Below, in pieces: positions 31,539 to 40,034 of a stretch of 64,000 bases of DNA. Below the pieces are notes generated by a model. That model did no database searches. It saw only the letters and a list, made by a program, of their open reading frames with translations, and had not been told where the DNA came from. How positions within the stretch are numbered: the first letter of the stretch is position 1; each line of letters starts with the position of its first letter. Source of the DNA: an uncultured Clostridia bacterium (GTDB lineage Bacteria; Bacillota; Clostridia; Oscillospirales; Oscillospiraceae); assembly GCA_937890525.1 (NCBI GenBank), contig CALADI010000016.1:1-64000 (forward strand). The letters are read 5' to 3'. A program made the translations under genes and the position numbers.

Positions 31539-33320
31539 ATGAAGGTCAACTTGTCGAAAAACTGCAAAAGACTGGCTTGCGCTGCCATGAGCATGGTACT
31601 GTGCGCTGCGGCGGCTGTCCCCATGGGCGTTCACGCCGAATCGGGATCGCAAGAGAACTGGACCATGGTGTTCAACGAAGAGTTTGACGATCCTGTTTTG
31701 GATCAGAGCAAGTTCTCCGATTCCTATCTGCCCCATTGGACGACCACGGAGCAGAGCATCGCCCACTACGACCTGTACGACGGCATGATCTCTCTGAACA
31801 TCGAGAAAGACACCCAAGGCCCGTGGTGGGCAGATGCAGGGGTCCAGAAGGTGTCCAGCATTCAGACGGGAATGCGGGACGGGATGCACCTGTTCTGGGA
31901 TAGCTGCACCGTGCTGGATCACCACCGGGCGGTGACCAATTTCGAGACGAAATACGGCTATTTTGAACTCCGGGCCAAGGTTCCCGGGGACGGCGGACTG
32001 CACAGCGCATGGTGGATGATCGGAAACGAAAGCGCTGCCCATGAGACCGCCGAGATCGACATCTTTGAGATCTGCGGTCCGGACTGCAAAACCGACAAGA
32101 GCCGGGTGCGGGTGTCGGTGCATCCGTGGAAAGACAAAGATCTGCATGAGCAGTCGCTGGATTATTACCCCAAGTGCAATGTTACCGACGATTTCCATGT
32201 CTATGGCTTCGAGTGGCGCCCGGAAGGTATGAAGTTCTATTTCGACGGCGAATTGGTCAAGCAGACCAGCCAATCCCCCGACTATAAGATGACCACTCTA
32301 TTGGGTATCTACGAGAATGATGCCCCCCTGTGGAGCGGTACGCCGGATTACAACAGTCAGTACCCCAAGCGCTTTGAGATCGACTATTTCCGTGCCTACA
32401 AAACTGACGAGATGCTCCAATGGGATGCCGAGGAGAACCGTCTGCCCGCGGATGGGGAGAATCTGGCGCCCTACGCCGTGGCAGGCGGGGCACAGGACTG
32501 GAGCTGGCAGAGTCCCCCCAGCAATATGATCGACAACGACGCCTATTCTGCCTTCCAGAGCAACGAAACCCCCGGCTTCCCCCAGTACCTCTATCTAGAC
32601 TGGGACGAGAGCAGAACCTTTGATACCTTTGTGATGAAGACAGCCTATGGGCAGCAGCAGGCTCCTACGGAATGGACGCTGGAGGTATCTGCGGACGGGC
32701 AGAGCGACTGGACTCCGGTGGCTTCCTCCGGTCAGGTGCAATGGCAGAGCAATGACTGGCATGTGGACAGTCACACCATGACCTTTGACCCGGTGCAGGC
32801 CAAGGCGCTGCGCATCCGCATCGACAGCGCAAATCTGGAGTGGAACCACTATGCCATCAACGAGATCCAAGTGTGGAACTCCGGGACTGCCCCGGTGGGT
32901 GTGAATGTGGCATCGGAGACCACCTCGGAGTGGAACAGTCCCAACGGAGGACTGCTCACCGATGGGGACCGCTACGCTGCGGCCCAGAGCAAGGACCGCC
33001 CCGGGTTCCCGGAGCCCATCGTCCTGCGGTGGACTAGACCGGTGTCGCTGAACCGGGTGGATCTGTACAGCTGGTATGCCCGCCATCAGGCGCCCACCAG
33101 CGTATCGATCCAAGTGTCCTGTGACGATGGCGCTACATGGCAGGAAGTCCTGCCCCAGACGGCGCTGGAATGGATGTACGAGGACGAGACATTGGAGTGC
33201 AGCAGCTTGTCCTTTCCGCGGGTGGATGGGGTGACGCAGTTGAAACTGACCGTCCATGATGGAAATCTAAAATGGAAGCACTTTGCCATCAATGAACTGG
33301 AAGCCTATTTGGAATCATAA
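31539..33320 (+). CDS. Secreted GH16 endo-glycanase with C-terminal discoidin-like modules
   Basis: A 593-residue secreted enzyme. A signal peptide (residues 1-33, ending VHA) is followed by a GH16 jelly-roll domain with catalytic ExDxxE as Glu172, Asp174 and Glu177 (AEIDIFE). Two F5/8C (CBM32-like) modules follow, about residues 310-450 and 455-593; both contain WNSPNGG- or DWSWQSP-type starts and LKWKHFAINE/LEWNHYAINE endings. GH16 enzymes cut beta-1,3/1,4-glucans, galactans or mucin-type chains, and CBM32 modules often bind galactose or GalNAc. No sorting signal is seen. It would act outside the cell ahead of the importer. Confidence 0.88.
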   Translation: MKVNLSKNCKRLACAAMSMVLCAAAAVPMGVHAESGSQENWTMVFNEEFDDPVLDQSKFSDSYLPHWTTTEQSIAHYDLYDGMISLNIEKDTQGPWWADAGVQKVSSIQTGMRDGMHLFWDSCTVLDHHRAVTNFETKYGYFELRAKVPGDGGLHSAWWMIGNESAAHETAEIDIFEICGPDCKTDKSRVRVSVHPWKDKDLHEQSLDYYPKCNVTDDFHVYGFEWRPEGMKFYFDGELVKQTSQSPDYKMTTLLGIYENDAPLWSGTPDYNSQYPKRFEIDYFRAYKTDEMLQWDAEENRLPADGENLAPYAVAGGAQDWSWQSPPSNMIDNDAYSAFQSNETPGFPQYLYLDWDESRTFDTFVMKTAYGQQQAPTEWTLEVSADGQSDWTPVASSGQVQWQSNDWHVDSHTMTFDPVQAKALRIRIDSANLEWNHYAINEIQVWNSGTAPVGVNVASETTSEWNSPNGGLLTDGDRYAAAQSKDRPGFPEPIVLRWTRPVSLNRVDLYSWYARHQAPTSVSIQVSCDDGATWQEVLPQTALEWMYEDETLECSSLSFPRVDGVTQLKLTVHDGNLKWKHFAINELEAYLES

Positions 33321-33330
33321 GACAGGGGGA

Positions 33331-34827
33331 ATGTGTGTGAAGATCCCATATTTGCCGGAGGAGGTCTGGTTTGGCGGCGCTGTGACAGATGGCGTGGCGC
33401 AGCCCTATACCGCCGCTTTCCGTGGAACGCTGGATCTGACGGTGAATCGGACGCCGAACCAGATGACGCCGATCCTGCTGTCCACGGCAGGACGGTGGTT
33501 GTACCATCTCAAGGGGATGACGGTGTCCTTTGCCGAGGACGGCATCCGTTGCAGCGAGGGCACCCAGCTCCACCACGGGGGAAGCTGCCTGAAAGATGCC
33601 TATCTGGACGCTGTGAAGACGGCATTCCCCTTTGAACGGGGAATGCCCGATGAACGGCTGTTCCGTGGGCCTGTGTACAACACCTGGATCGAGCTGATCT
33701 TTGGTCAGCGGCAGGAGCGGATCTTAGCCTATGCCCAAAATCTGTTGAATGCGGGAATGCCCGCCGGGGTGCTGATGATTGACGACGGATGGAGCGATTA
33801 CTACGGGAAATGGGAATTCTCTCCGGGGAAATTCCCAAATCCGGGGCAGATGCTCAGCCGCCTAAAGGAAATGGGATTTGCGGTGATGGTGTGGGTGGTG
33901 CCCTTTATCACCGCTGACACCGTGGAGTACCGGGATTTGCGGGACAGGGGGCTGCTGGTCTGCGACAGCACGGGGCAGGTACACATTGCCCGGTGGTGGA
34001 ACGGCTGCTCGGCGGTGCTGGATATGACCAAGCCGGAAGCCTGCGCTTGGCTTCGGGAAAAGCTGGATGCGCTGATGGCACTGGGGGTGGAAGGATTCAA
34101 GTTTGATGCCGGAGACCCCGACTTCTACCCGGAGGATATCGATGTAACGCCGTCGGAACACAGCCAAAGCTGGACGGATTTCGGCTCAGCTTACAAACTC
34201 AATGAATTCCGCTCCAGCGAATCCGCAAGCGGTCTGGCGCTGATGCAGCGCCAATGCGACAAAGATCACAGCTGGAACGAACGGGGACTGGAAGCCCTGA
34301 TCCCCGATGCCATCGTCCAGAGCATGACAGGGTACCCATTTCTGTGCCCGGATATGATCGGCGGGGGAGAGTATCTCAGCTTCCGCGATCTTCAGGTTTT
34401 TGACGAGGAACTGGTGGTGCGCTGGGCGCAGATCGCCGCATTGATGCCGGTGATGCAGTTTTCCGCCGCACCGTGGCGTGTCCTCTCGCCGGAGAATTTT
34501 GCCCGGGTCATGGATGCCGTAGCAATGCGGAAGCGGTATCAGAGCCACATCGACCGGGCATTGGGCGAATGCGTCCGTGGGGGCGGCCCAGTCCTGCGCC
34601 CCATGACCTATGAATTCCCGGAGGATCTAGCCTGCCGTGATATCATGGATCAGTTCATGCTGGGTTCTGAGGTGCTGGCGGCGCCTATCACGAAAAAGGG
34701 CTGCACCAGCCGGCAGGTCTACCTTCCTGTCGGAGTATGGCGGGAAGTTTCCACCGGCGCTGTGGTCAGCGGTGGACAAATGGTGCAAACCCAGTCGGAT
34801 CTTCCGGTATATGAGCGGGTGAAGTAA
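33331..34827 (+). CDS. GH31 family glycoside hydrolase
   Basis: A protein of about 498 residues without a signal peptide, so probably intracellular. The barrel has MIDDGW at 149-154, WWNG at 222-225 and the nucleophile Asp259 in FKFDAGD; PDMIGGG supplies the acid region. Layout and motifs are closest to the MYORG-like branch of GH31 (alpha-galactosidase-type) rather than classic maltases. That is recognition from memory. ATG 33331 is close to AGGGGGA; GTG 33337 is better spaced. It is last in the locus and is followed by a terminator. Confidence 0.85.
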   Translation: MCVKIPYLPEEVWFGGAVTDGVAQPYTAAFRGTLDLTVNRTPNQMTPILLSTAGRWLYHLKGMTVSFAEDGIRCSEGTQLHHGGSCLKDAYLDAVKTAFPFERGMPDERLFRGPVYNTWIELIFGQRQERILAYAQNLLNAGMPAGVLMIDDGWSDYYGKWEFSPGKFPNPGQMLSRLKEMGFAVMVWVVPFITADTVEYRDLRDRGLLVCDSTGQVHIARWWNGCSAVLDMTKPEACAWLREKLDALMALGVEGFKFDAGDPDFYPEDIDVTPSEHSQSWTDFGSAYKLNEFRSSESASGLALMQRQCDKDHSWNERGLEALIPDAIVQSMTGYPFLCPDMIGGGEYLSFRDLQVFDEELVVRWAQIAALMPVMQFSAAPWRVLSPENFARVMDAVAMRKRYQSHIDRALGECVRGGGPVLRPMTYEFPEDLACRDIMDQFMLGSEVLAAPITKKGCTSRQVYLPVGVWREVSTGAVVSGGQMVQTQSDLPVYERVK

Positions 34828-34833
34828 AAAGAA

Positions 34834-34866
34834 TGCGGCAGTCTGCCATGGGCAGACTGCCGCAAT
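34834..34866 (+). terminator. Terminator of the glycan-use operon
   Basis: TGCGGCAGTCTGCC pairs with GGCAGACTGCCGCA and is followed by ATTT. Confidence 0.75.
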
Positions 34867-34877
34867 TTCAAATCAAA

Positions 34878-34916
34878 AACAACAGGCGTGCATCCGTGGG
34901 GAAGCACGCCTGTTTT
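34878..34916 (-). terminator. Terminator of the LRR gene
   Basis: ACAGGCGTGC pairs with GCACGCCTGT. The minus-strand tail is TGTTTTTGATTT. Confidence 0.8.
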
Positions 34917-34925
34917 GCGATGAGG

Positions 34926-36647
34926 TCAGGTGGGATCGTAGTTGACTACTACACCCATGTCGATCAATCCCGTAAGGGAATCCACGGCAACGCCGGTGCC
35001 GTACACATTGACCTGAGAGATCAGCGGACAGCTTGTCAAGGTGCTGACATCAGTCAGCTCTGCATTGTAGTCCAGGAACACATCATTCAGATTGGGCATG
35101 CCCCCCAGCGCGCTGATGTCGGTGAGCTTGTTATAGTCGCCCACAATGCGCACCAGCAGGCTTTCGCTGCCCAGATTGGGAATGGAGGTGACTTGGTTGT
35201 TGGCAAAACTCAATTCCGTCAGGGAGGAGATCCCGGAGATCCCTTCCAGCGTGGTGATCTGGTTGTTGGACACATCCAGCTTGGACAGGGAGGTGCAGCC
35301 GGAAAGTCCGTTCAGATTGGTCAGCGCATTGTTGGCGGCAGAGAGATCGGTGAGGGACAGCAGCTGCCCTGCGGGGCTGATGTCAGAGACGGCGTTGCCG
35401 TTGAGATACAGCTTGTTCAGTCTGGTGCAGGATGCCACAGGGGCGATGGAAGTCAAGGCATTTCGGGAGACATCCAGCACCGAAAGGACAGTCATCCCGG
35501 AAAGGGGGGTCAGATCCTTCACGGCATTGCCGGACAGGTACAGCTCCTCCAGCCCGGTGAGTCCAGATAGGCGGGACAGATCCCCGATGGCATTATCTGA
35601 CAAGTCCAGAGCCACAAGAGAGGTAAGACCAGCCAGATCATCCAGCGAGGAAAGCCCAGAGCCGGAGATGGTCAGCTTCTCCAGAGACTTCATATTTTCC
35701 AATACAGACAGGGGAGCGGAGAGGATGCAGTTACGGATGACCAGTTCCTTCATCTGTCCCATACCCGCCAGCATCCCGAGGTCTGCAATGCTGCGTCCCT
35801 CGATGGTCAGCTTTTCCAGCGTGACAAAGTAGCGAAGATCCTCCAGTGTGGTGACCTCCGCCGGAACGGTGAGTTCCGTGATGGTCCACAGATCCTTGGT
35901 GCTGATGACTGCATCAGCGTTGAGGGAGAGCTGGGAACGAACCAGCGCATCCATGGCAGGATCGGCAAGAGTCACATCCTCGATGACACCGCCGATGGTA
36001 TAGTTGAAGATGGAGATGGGGCTGACCAGACCATTCTCCGCCACGCTGATGGCGTAGACCTTGGTCTCGCCGCCCTCAAGGGAGACAACTCCGCTGCTGG
36101 GCTGGGCGGCGGTGGAGGGGTAGCGCCCGTCGGTGGTCACATACAGGGTGCCGCCGCTGCCGGAGATATTGGCGGTAACATATTCCGAATAGAAGCCCGG
36201 CGCCAGATCCACCGTGGGGGCAGCCGGGCGCATGGCGTCCAACTCTGCCTTGATGGCGGCATCGGGGATGCTGTCCAGCATGGTCACGGCATCCAGCAGC
36301 TTGTCCTGCTCCACAAAGGTTTGGCTCAGCGCTACATACAGGTCTGCGGAGGCACCCTTGGCGATGGCGTTGGTGAGGGTGTACTCGGCTTTGGTGTAGT
36401 TGCCGGCAGAGCGGTAAATGTCCGCAAGCTCAATGGCAACATCCTGATTTTTGTCGGAAAGCTGATAGCTGAGATTGTAAAACCATGTGGCGGTGCTGAA
36501 GTGACCGTTCTTTGCGCTGTTGCGGGCTTGGGCGTTGAGAAAATCCTGTACGGTGGAGCGGTCATAGACCAGCATATACCATACGGCACTGCTGATCAGC
36601 AGCCCCACAAGCAGCAATGGAATGATCCATTTCATAACTCGTTTCAT
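34926..36647 (-). CDS. Membrane-anchored TPR/leucine-rich-repeat protein
   Basis: A 573-residue protein. One N-terminal membrane segment (residues 7-27) acts as an uncleaved anchor or signal. A TPR-like helical stretch (about 40-135) is followed by a chitobiase C-terminal-like beta domain (TLYVTTDGRYPSTAAQPSSG). About 12 leucine-rich repeats of 21-22 residues follow (LTSLVALDLSDNAIGDLSRLSG pattern), about 250-570, as in internalins. The repeats probably face the outside and bind a protein or glycan partner. There is no LPXTG motif. It is monocistronic, with a near-consensus promoter. Confidence 0.85.
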   Translation of the reverse strand: MKRVMKWIIPLLLVGLLISSAVWYMLVYDRSTVQDFLNAQARNSAKNGHFSTATWFYNLSYQLSDKNQDVAIELADIYRSAGNYTKAEYTLTNAIAKGASADLYVALSQTFVEQDKLLDAVTMLDSIPDAAIKAELDAMRPAAPTVDLAPGFYSEYVTANISGSGGTLYVTTDGRYPSTAAQPSSGVVSLEGGETKVYAISVAENGLVSPISIFNYTIGGVIEDVTLADPAMDALVRSQLSLNADAVISTKDLWTITELTVPAEVTTLEDLRYFVTLEKLTIEGRSIADLGMLAGMGQMKELVIRNCILSAPLSVLENMKSLEKLTISGSGLSSLDDLAGLTSLVALDLSDNAIGDLSRLSGLTGLEELYLSGNAVKDLTPLSGMTVLSVLDVSRNALTSIAPVASCTRLNKLYLNGNAVSDISPAGQLLSLTDLSAANNALTNLNGLSGCTSLSKLDVSNNQITTLEGISGISSLTELSFANNQVTSIPNLGSESLLVRIVGDYNKLTDISALGGMPNLNDVFLDYNAELTDVSTLTSCPLISQVNVYGTGVAVDSLTGLIDMGVVVNYDPT

Positions 36648-36682
36648 AAGTTCTGCTCCATTTCTGGGTATAGTATGGCGAT

Positions 36683-36711
36683 ATTATACTAAATCACGAA
36701 AAAAATGTCAA
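36683..36711 (-). promoter_or_regulatory. Promoter of the LRR gene
   Basis: Minus-strand TTGACA (36711-36706), 17-base spacer, TATAAT (36688-36683). Confidence 0.88.
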
Positions 36712-36800
36712 GAAGTGCGAACTATATGGCATAGATCCACCGGAAAATCGGCAGATTTCATGGCTGAGGAGGGATAAAATGAACATTGGAGGTGAGGCAA

Positions 36801-37787
36801 ATGAAAAAGCAGCTTTTGGCTGCGTTCCTATGCGGTCTGGTGATCCCGCTGTCTTTGATCGCCGTGGGGATGGAGTCTAAAACCGGGCAGATCCCCCTGC
36901 CTTCGGGAGAGCCGGAGCAGACGCAAGCCCAGATCCAGTCCCAGGAGGAGTACGACACACAGACGGTGGTTGCCGTGGAACAAGACGGGCAGAGCGCCGC
37001 AATGCCCCTTAGGGACTATCTGGTGGGGGTGGTGCTTGCGGAGATGCCGGCGGACTTCCAGCCGGAGGCGCTTCAGGCGCAGGCGGTGGTGGCAAGAACC
37101 TATACCTGCAAGCGGGCGCACAATGCAAAGCATGACGATGGTGCGGTATGCACCGATCCCGGCTGCTGTCAGGGGTATCGGAGCACGCAGGACTATCTGG
37201 ATCAAGGGGGGACGCAGGCGCAGATCGACCGGGTGTGTCAGGCGGTGGAACAGACGGACGGCATGGTGCTGACTTATCAAGGAGAGTTGATCGATGCCAC
37301 CTACTTTTCCTGCTCCGGCGGCAGCACCGAAGATGCGGTGGAGGTATGGGGACAGGATGTACCCTATTTGCAGGCGGTGGAAAGCCCGGGAGAGGAACAG
37401 GCACCCCGATACCGGGAGCGGCTGTATTTCACCCCGGAGGAATTCGTGCAGCGCACAGGCTGTGCTGGGGGGCAGGATCCGCAGGAGTGGTTCGGCGCCG
37501 TTACCTATACCGATGGCGGCGGTGTGGATACCATGGAACTATGCGGGCAGATCTATTCCGGGGTGGAGCTTCGCAGTCTGCTGGGGCTGCGGTCTACGGT
37601 CTTTACCATGACGGCAGAGGATGGGCAGATCGTGGTGGACACCCGGGGGTTCGGACACCGGGTGGGCATGAGCCAGTATGGGGCGCAGGCCATGGCACAG
37701 CAGGGCAGTACCTGGCGTGAGATCCTCAGTCATTACTATCAAGGGACAGAAGTGATCCACATGAAAAAATTTGAAAATAGGGGTTGA
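36801..37787 (+). CDS. spoIID: Stage II sporulation protein D (SpoIID)
   Basis: A 328-residue peptidoglycan lytic transglycosylase of the engulfment machinery, active during forespore engulfment. One N-terminal membrane segment (4-22) anchors it. The catalytic glutamate is Glu81 in LAEMPADFQPEALQAQAVVARTY. Cysteines 117, 122 and 123 lie where SpoIID binds zinc, and GFGHRVGMSQYGAQAMA is the conserved late motif. ATG 36801 follows GGAGGTGAGG. It is strong evidence for a spore-former. I could not identify a sigma-E promoter with confidence. Confidence 0.95.
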   Translation: MKKQLLAAFLCGLVIPLSLIAVGMESKTGQIPLPSGEPEQTQAQIQSQEEYDTQTVVAVEQDGQSAAMPLRDYLVGVVLAEMPADFQPEALQAQAVVARTYTCKRAHNAKHDDGAVCTDPGCCQGYRSTQDYLDQGGTQAQIDRVCQAVEQTDGMVLTYQGELIDATYFSCSGGSTEDAVEVWGQDVPYLQAVESPGEEQAPRYRERLYFTPEEFVQRTGCAGGQDPQEWFGAVTYTDGGGVDTMELCGQIYSGVELRSLLGLRSTVFTMTAEDGQIVVDTRGFGHRVGMSQYGAQAMAQQGSTWREILSHYYQGTEVIHMKKFENRG

Positions 37788-37812
37788 CAAACGGAACATG
37801 GTGGGCTATAAT
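37784..37812 (+). promoter_or_regulatory. Promoter of tRNA-Gly
   Basis: Perfect TTGACA (37784-37789), 17-base spacer, perfect TATAAT (37807-37812). The -35 overlaps the spoIID stop codon. Confidence 0.92.
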
Positions 37813-37840
37813 ATGTCATGTTCCGTCAAGGAAAGCCCAT

Positions 37841-37916
37841 GCGGGTGTAGCTCATCCGGTAGAGCGCCACCTTGCCAAGGTGGAGGTAGCGAGTTCGAGC
37901 CTCGTCACCCGCTCCA
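37841..37916 (+). tRNA. tRNA-Gly (GCC)
   Basis: This 76-nt cloverleaf has anticodon stem CCACC/GGTGG around GCC, acceptor GCGGGTG/CACCCGC, T-loop TTCGAGC and encoded CCA. Confidence 0.97.
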
Positions 37917-37917
37917 T

Positions 37918-37949
37918 AGACCACAGCGATTTTCGCTGTGGTCTTTTTC
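37918..37949 (+). terminator. Terminator of tRNA-Gly
   Basis: AGACCACAGCG pairs with CGCTGTGGTCT and is followed by TTTTT. Confidence 0.87.
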
Positions 37950-37988
37950 TATATTCTGAAGCCGTAAAGAAGCAACAAAAGGCAACAA

Positions 37989-38028
37989 AAGCGCCCTCCC
38001 AGATCCCCGCGTGGGGTCTGGGAGGGCG
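37989..38028 (-). terminator. Terminator of the topoisomerase-yitT-lipoprotein operon
   Basis: CGCCCTCCCAGA with CCCC pairs with GGGG and TCTGGGAGGGCG. The minus-strand tail is CTTTTGTTG, right after the lipoprotein stop. Confidence 0.8.
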
Positions 38029-38033
38029 TATTA

Positions 38034-39143
38034 TCATTCCGTCGCTGTCCCGGTTGCCGGGGGAACAGGTGTCCCGCCGGCGGGGTAAGCATCATAATCC
38101 CATACATACGCCTGCATCATGGCATCATCCATCAGCACTAGGCTGCCGTTCTCGGCGCTGCGGAGCAGATCCACATGATAGTATACGCCGCCGCATTGGA
38201 CCAGATTCCAATGGCGGCTCTCCCCGTCAAAGGTGCCGGAGACGCTCTGGCACTCCAGTCCCGCCTGACGGCACATGGCAGAGTAGACCTGAGCAAATGC
38301 CTTGCTGTCACCCACGCCATGACACAGCAGTGAGTACGACGGCGTCAGAGAAGTCTCCAGCCGGTACTCAAACCGCTCCATCAAGAAGGTGAAAAGCTGG
38401 GAGAACTTGGTCTGATCGTCGGCTTCTCCGCTGACATAGAGGGCGGCAGAGGAAAACACAGGCTTCACCTGCTCCTGCATTTGGTGCAGGCTGTCCCGGC
38501 TGTTCTGATAGGTGAATGCCAGTTCGATCACCCGGGCATCTCCTTGGTCGGGATAGGTCTGCACGGAGACTTGGGGCAGTTCCATCACCACATCGGGATG
38601 CAGTCCGGCGTAGTCGGTGATCCATTGCACCAGATCCGTTTCCTGGTATCCGGTGACCAGCAGCACCAGAGCGCTGCGGTGATGGTCCAAGGCATCCGCA
38701 ATGAGCGCCTGTGCCCCCGGAATGCCGTATACGGTGCGGATCCGGTCGATCTCGGCGCGGGTGTGCCGGTAGGTGAGCTTGACGGAGATGGCATCCTGCC
38801 CGCCGGTGGCGCCGAACTCATAGTCGATGGATTCCACCGAGTATGCCCCGATGGGGTGGGAGGTGTGGATATAGTTTTTGGCGCGGATCATGTCCTTGCG
38901 TACATCGTCGGTCTTGTAGTGATCCAGATGGAACACCGCTTCTGAAGCACCGGAGTCGATCATGCCGATGAGGGCGCCCCGCAGGTCGATATAGTCTGCA
39001 ATGGCGGGGATCTTCTGATCTGATCCGTCGGAATATCCGATTTGGTGGGGGGTGACGGAGACAAAGCTGCCGTCCAGCCAGCCGCAGCCGCCGCAGCAAA
39101 GGACGGTCATCAGCACAGCCATCAGTCCGGCGATTCGTTTCAC
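38034..39143 (-). CDS. Lipoprotein with degenerate transglutaminase-like domain
   Basis: A 369-residue secreted protein. GTG 39143 is followed by a signal peptide with the lipobox CCGGC. The C-terminal third has a transglutaminase/protease-like fold pattern (CHGVGDSKAFAQVYSAMCRQAGLECQSVSG, then RHWNLVQCGGVYYHVDL). The usual GxCxxYA nucleophile position is Ser, and the usual HAWN is RHWN, so cysteine and histidine are not where catalysis needs them. Only the aspartate is kept. It probably works as a binding or structural domain at the cell surface. It is last in an operon with yitT and the topoisomerase genes. Confidence 0.75.
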   Translation of the reverse strand: MKRIAGLMAVLMTVLCCGGCGWLDGSFVSVTPHQIGYSDGSDQKIPAIADYIDLRGALIGMIDSGASEAVFHLDHYKTDDVRKDMIRAKNYIHTSHPIGAYSVESIDYEFGATGGQDAISVKLTYRHTRAEIDRIRTVYGIPGAQALIADALDHHRSALVLLVTGYQETDLVQWITDYAGLHPDVVMELPQVSVQTYPDQGDARVIELAFTYQNSRDSLHQMQEQVKPVFSSAALYVSGEADDQTKFSQLFTFLMERFEYRLETSLTPSYSLLCHGVGDSKAFAQVYSAMCRQAGLECQSVSGTFDGESRHWNLVQCGGVYYHVDLLRSAENGSLVLMDDAMMQAYVWDYDAYPAGGTPVPPATGTATE

Positions 39144-39159
39144 GGCATCACGCCCTTTC

Positions 39160-40023
39160 TTACAGCGAATTGTGGGAATAACGGGCGAAGCCGTCACCAA
39201 GGACTTGGTGGGCTTCCTGCACGATGATGAAGGCATCGGGGTCGATGGAGACCACCAGTTCCTTCAGCTCGGCAAGCTGGCGCTTCTTCACCGCTGCCAG
39301 CACCACCTTGGTATCCTTCTGGGAGTAGTAGCCCTGCCCATAGAGGTAGGTGACGCCCCGATCCAGATTATCGCAGATGGCGGTGGCAATGGAGGCATAG
39401 TCCTTGCTGATGATCAGCGCCACCTTGGAATAGTCGAAGCGGTAGACCACCGCATCGATCACCTGACTGGTGGCCAGCACGGCGATCAGGCTGTAGAGCA
39501 TATTGGATACATCGTGGAACACGATGCCGGTGAGCCCCGCCACCACAAAGTCAAAGAGGAAGGAGATCTGCCCGATGGGCATATTGCGGTAGCGGGATTT
39601 CAGCAGCCGGACGATGATATCCGAGCCGCCGGTGCTGGCATTGGCGGTAAAGACGATGCCAAGACCGGCGCCGCCCAGCACGCCGCCGTAAAGCGCAGCG
39701 ATGATGGGCTCCACCTCGGGGGTGGGGATCATGCTGAACAGATCCAGAAACGCAGACAGGGCAAAGGTACCGATCAAAGATCCCGCGAAGAATTTCATGC
39801 CGATCTTCTTGCCCCCTACAAAAAACAGCGGCAGGTTCAAAAGTGCCGTGACCACGCCTACCGTTCCGAAGGGGAACAGGCGAATGATGATCATCGCCAA
39901 GCCGGAGATGCCGCCGGAGTTCAGACCGTTGGGTTCCAGAAATAGGTCGAAGGCAAAGGCAAAGACGGCACAGCCCAGAAGGATTTGCCCGACCCAGAGA
40001 ATGGCAGAAGTGGTTTTTTTCAT
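39160..40023 (-). CDS. YitT family membrane protein
   Basis: A 287-residue protein with five or six N-terminal membrane segments (residues about 9-180; EPNGLNSGGISGLAMII is typical). A C-terminal cytoplasmic DUF2179 domain follows (VALIISKDYASIATAICDNLDRGVTYLYGQGYYS). The family is widespread in Bacillota and its function is not established. It starts 11 bases after the ParC-like gene and ends 16 bases before the lipoprotein gene. Confidence 0.9.
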   Translation of the reverse strand: MKKTTSAILWVGQILLGCAVFAFAFDLFLEPNGLNSGGISGLAMIIIRLFPFGTVGVVTALLNLPLFFVGGKKIGMKFFAGSLIGTFALSAFLDLFSMIPTPEVEPIIAALYGGVLGGAGLGIVFTANASTGGSDIIVRLLKSRYRNMPIGQISFLFDFVVAGLTGIVFHDVSNMLYSLIAVLATSQVIDAVVYRFDYSKVALIISKDYASIATAICDNLDRGVTYLYGQGYYSQKDTKVVLAAVKKRQLAELKELVVSIDPDAFIIVQEAHQVLGDGFARYSHNSL

Positions 40024-40034
40024 AGGAGCCTCCT

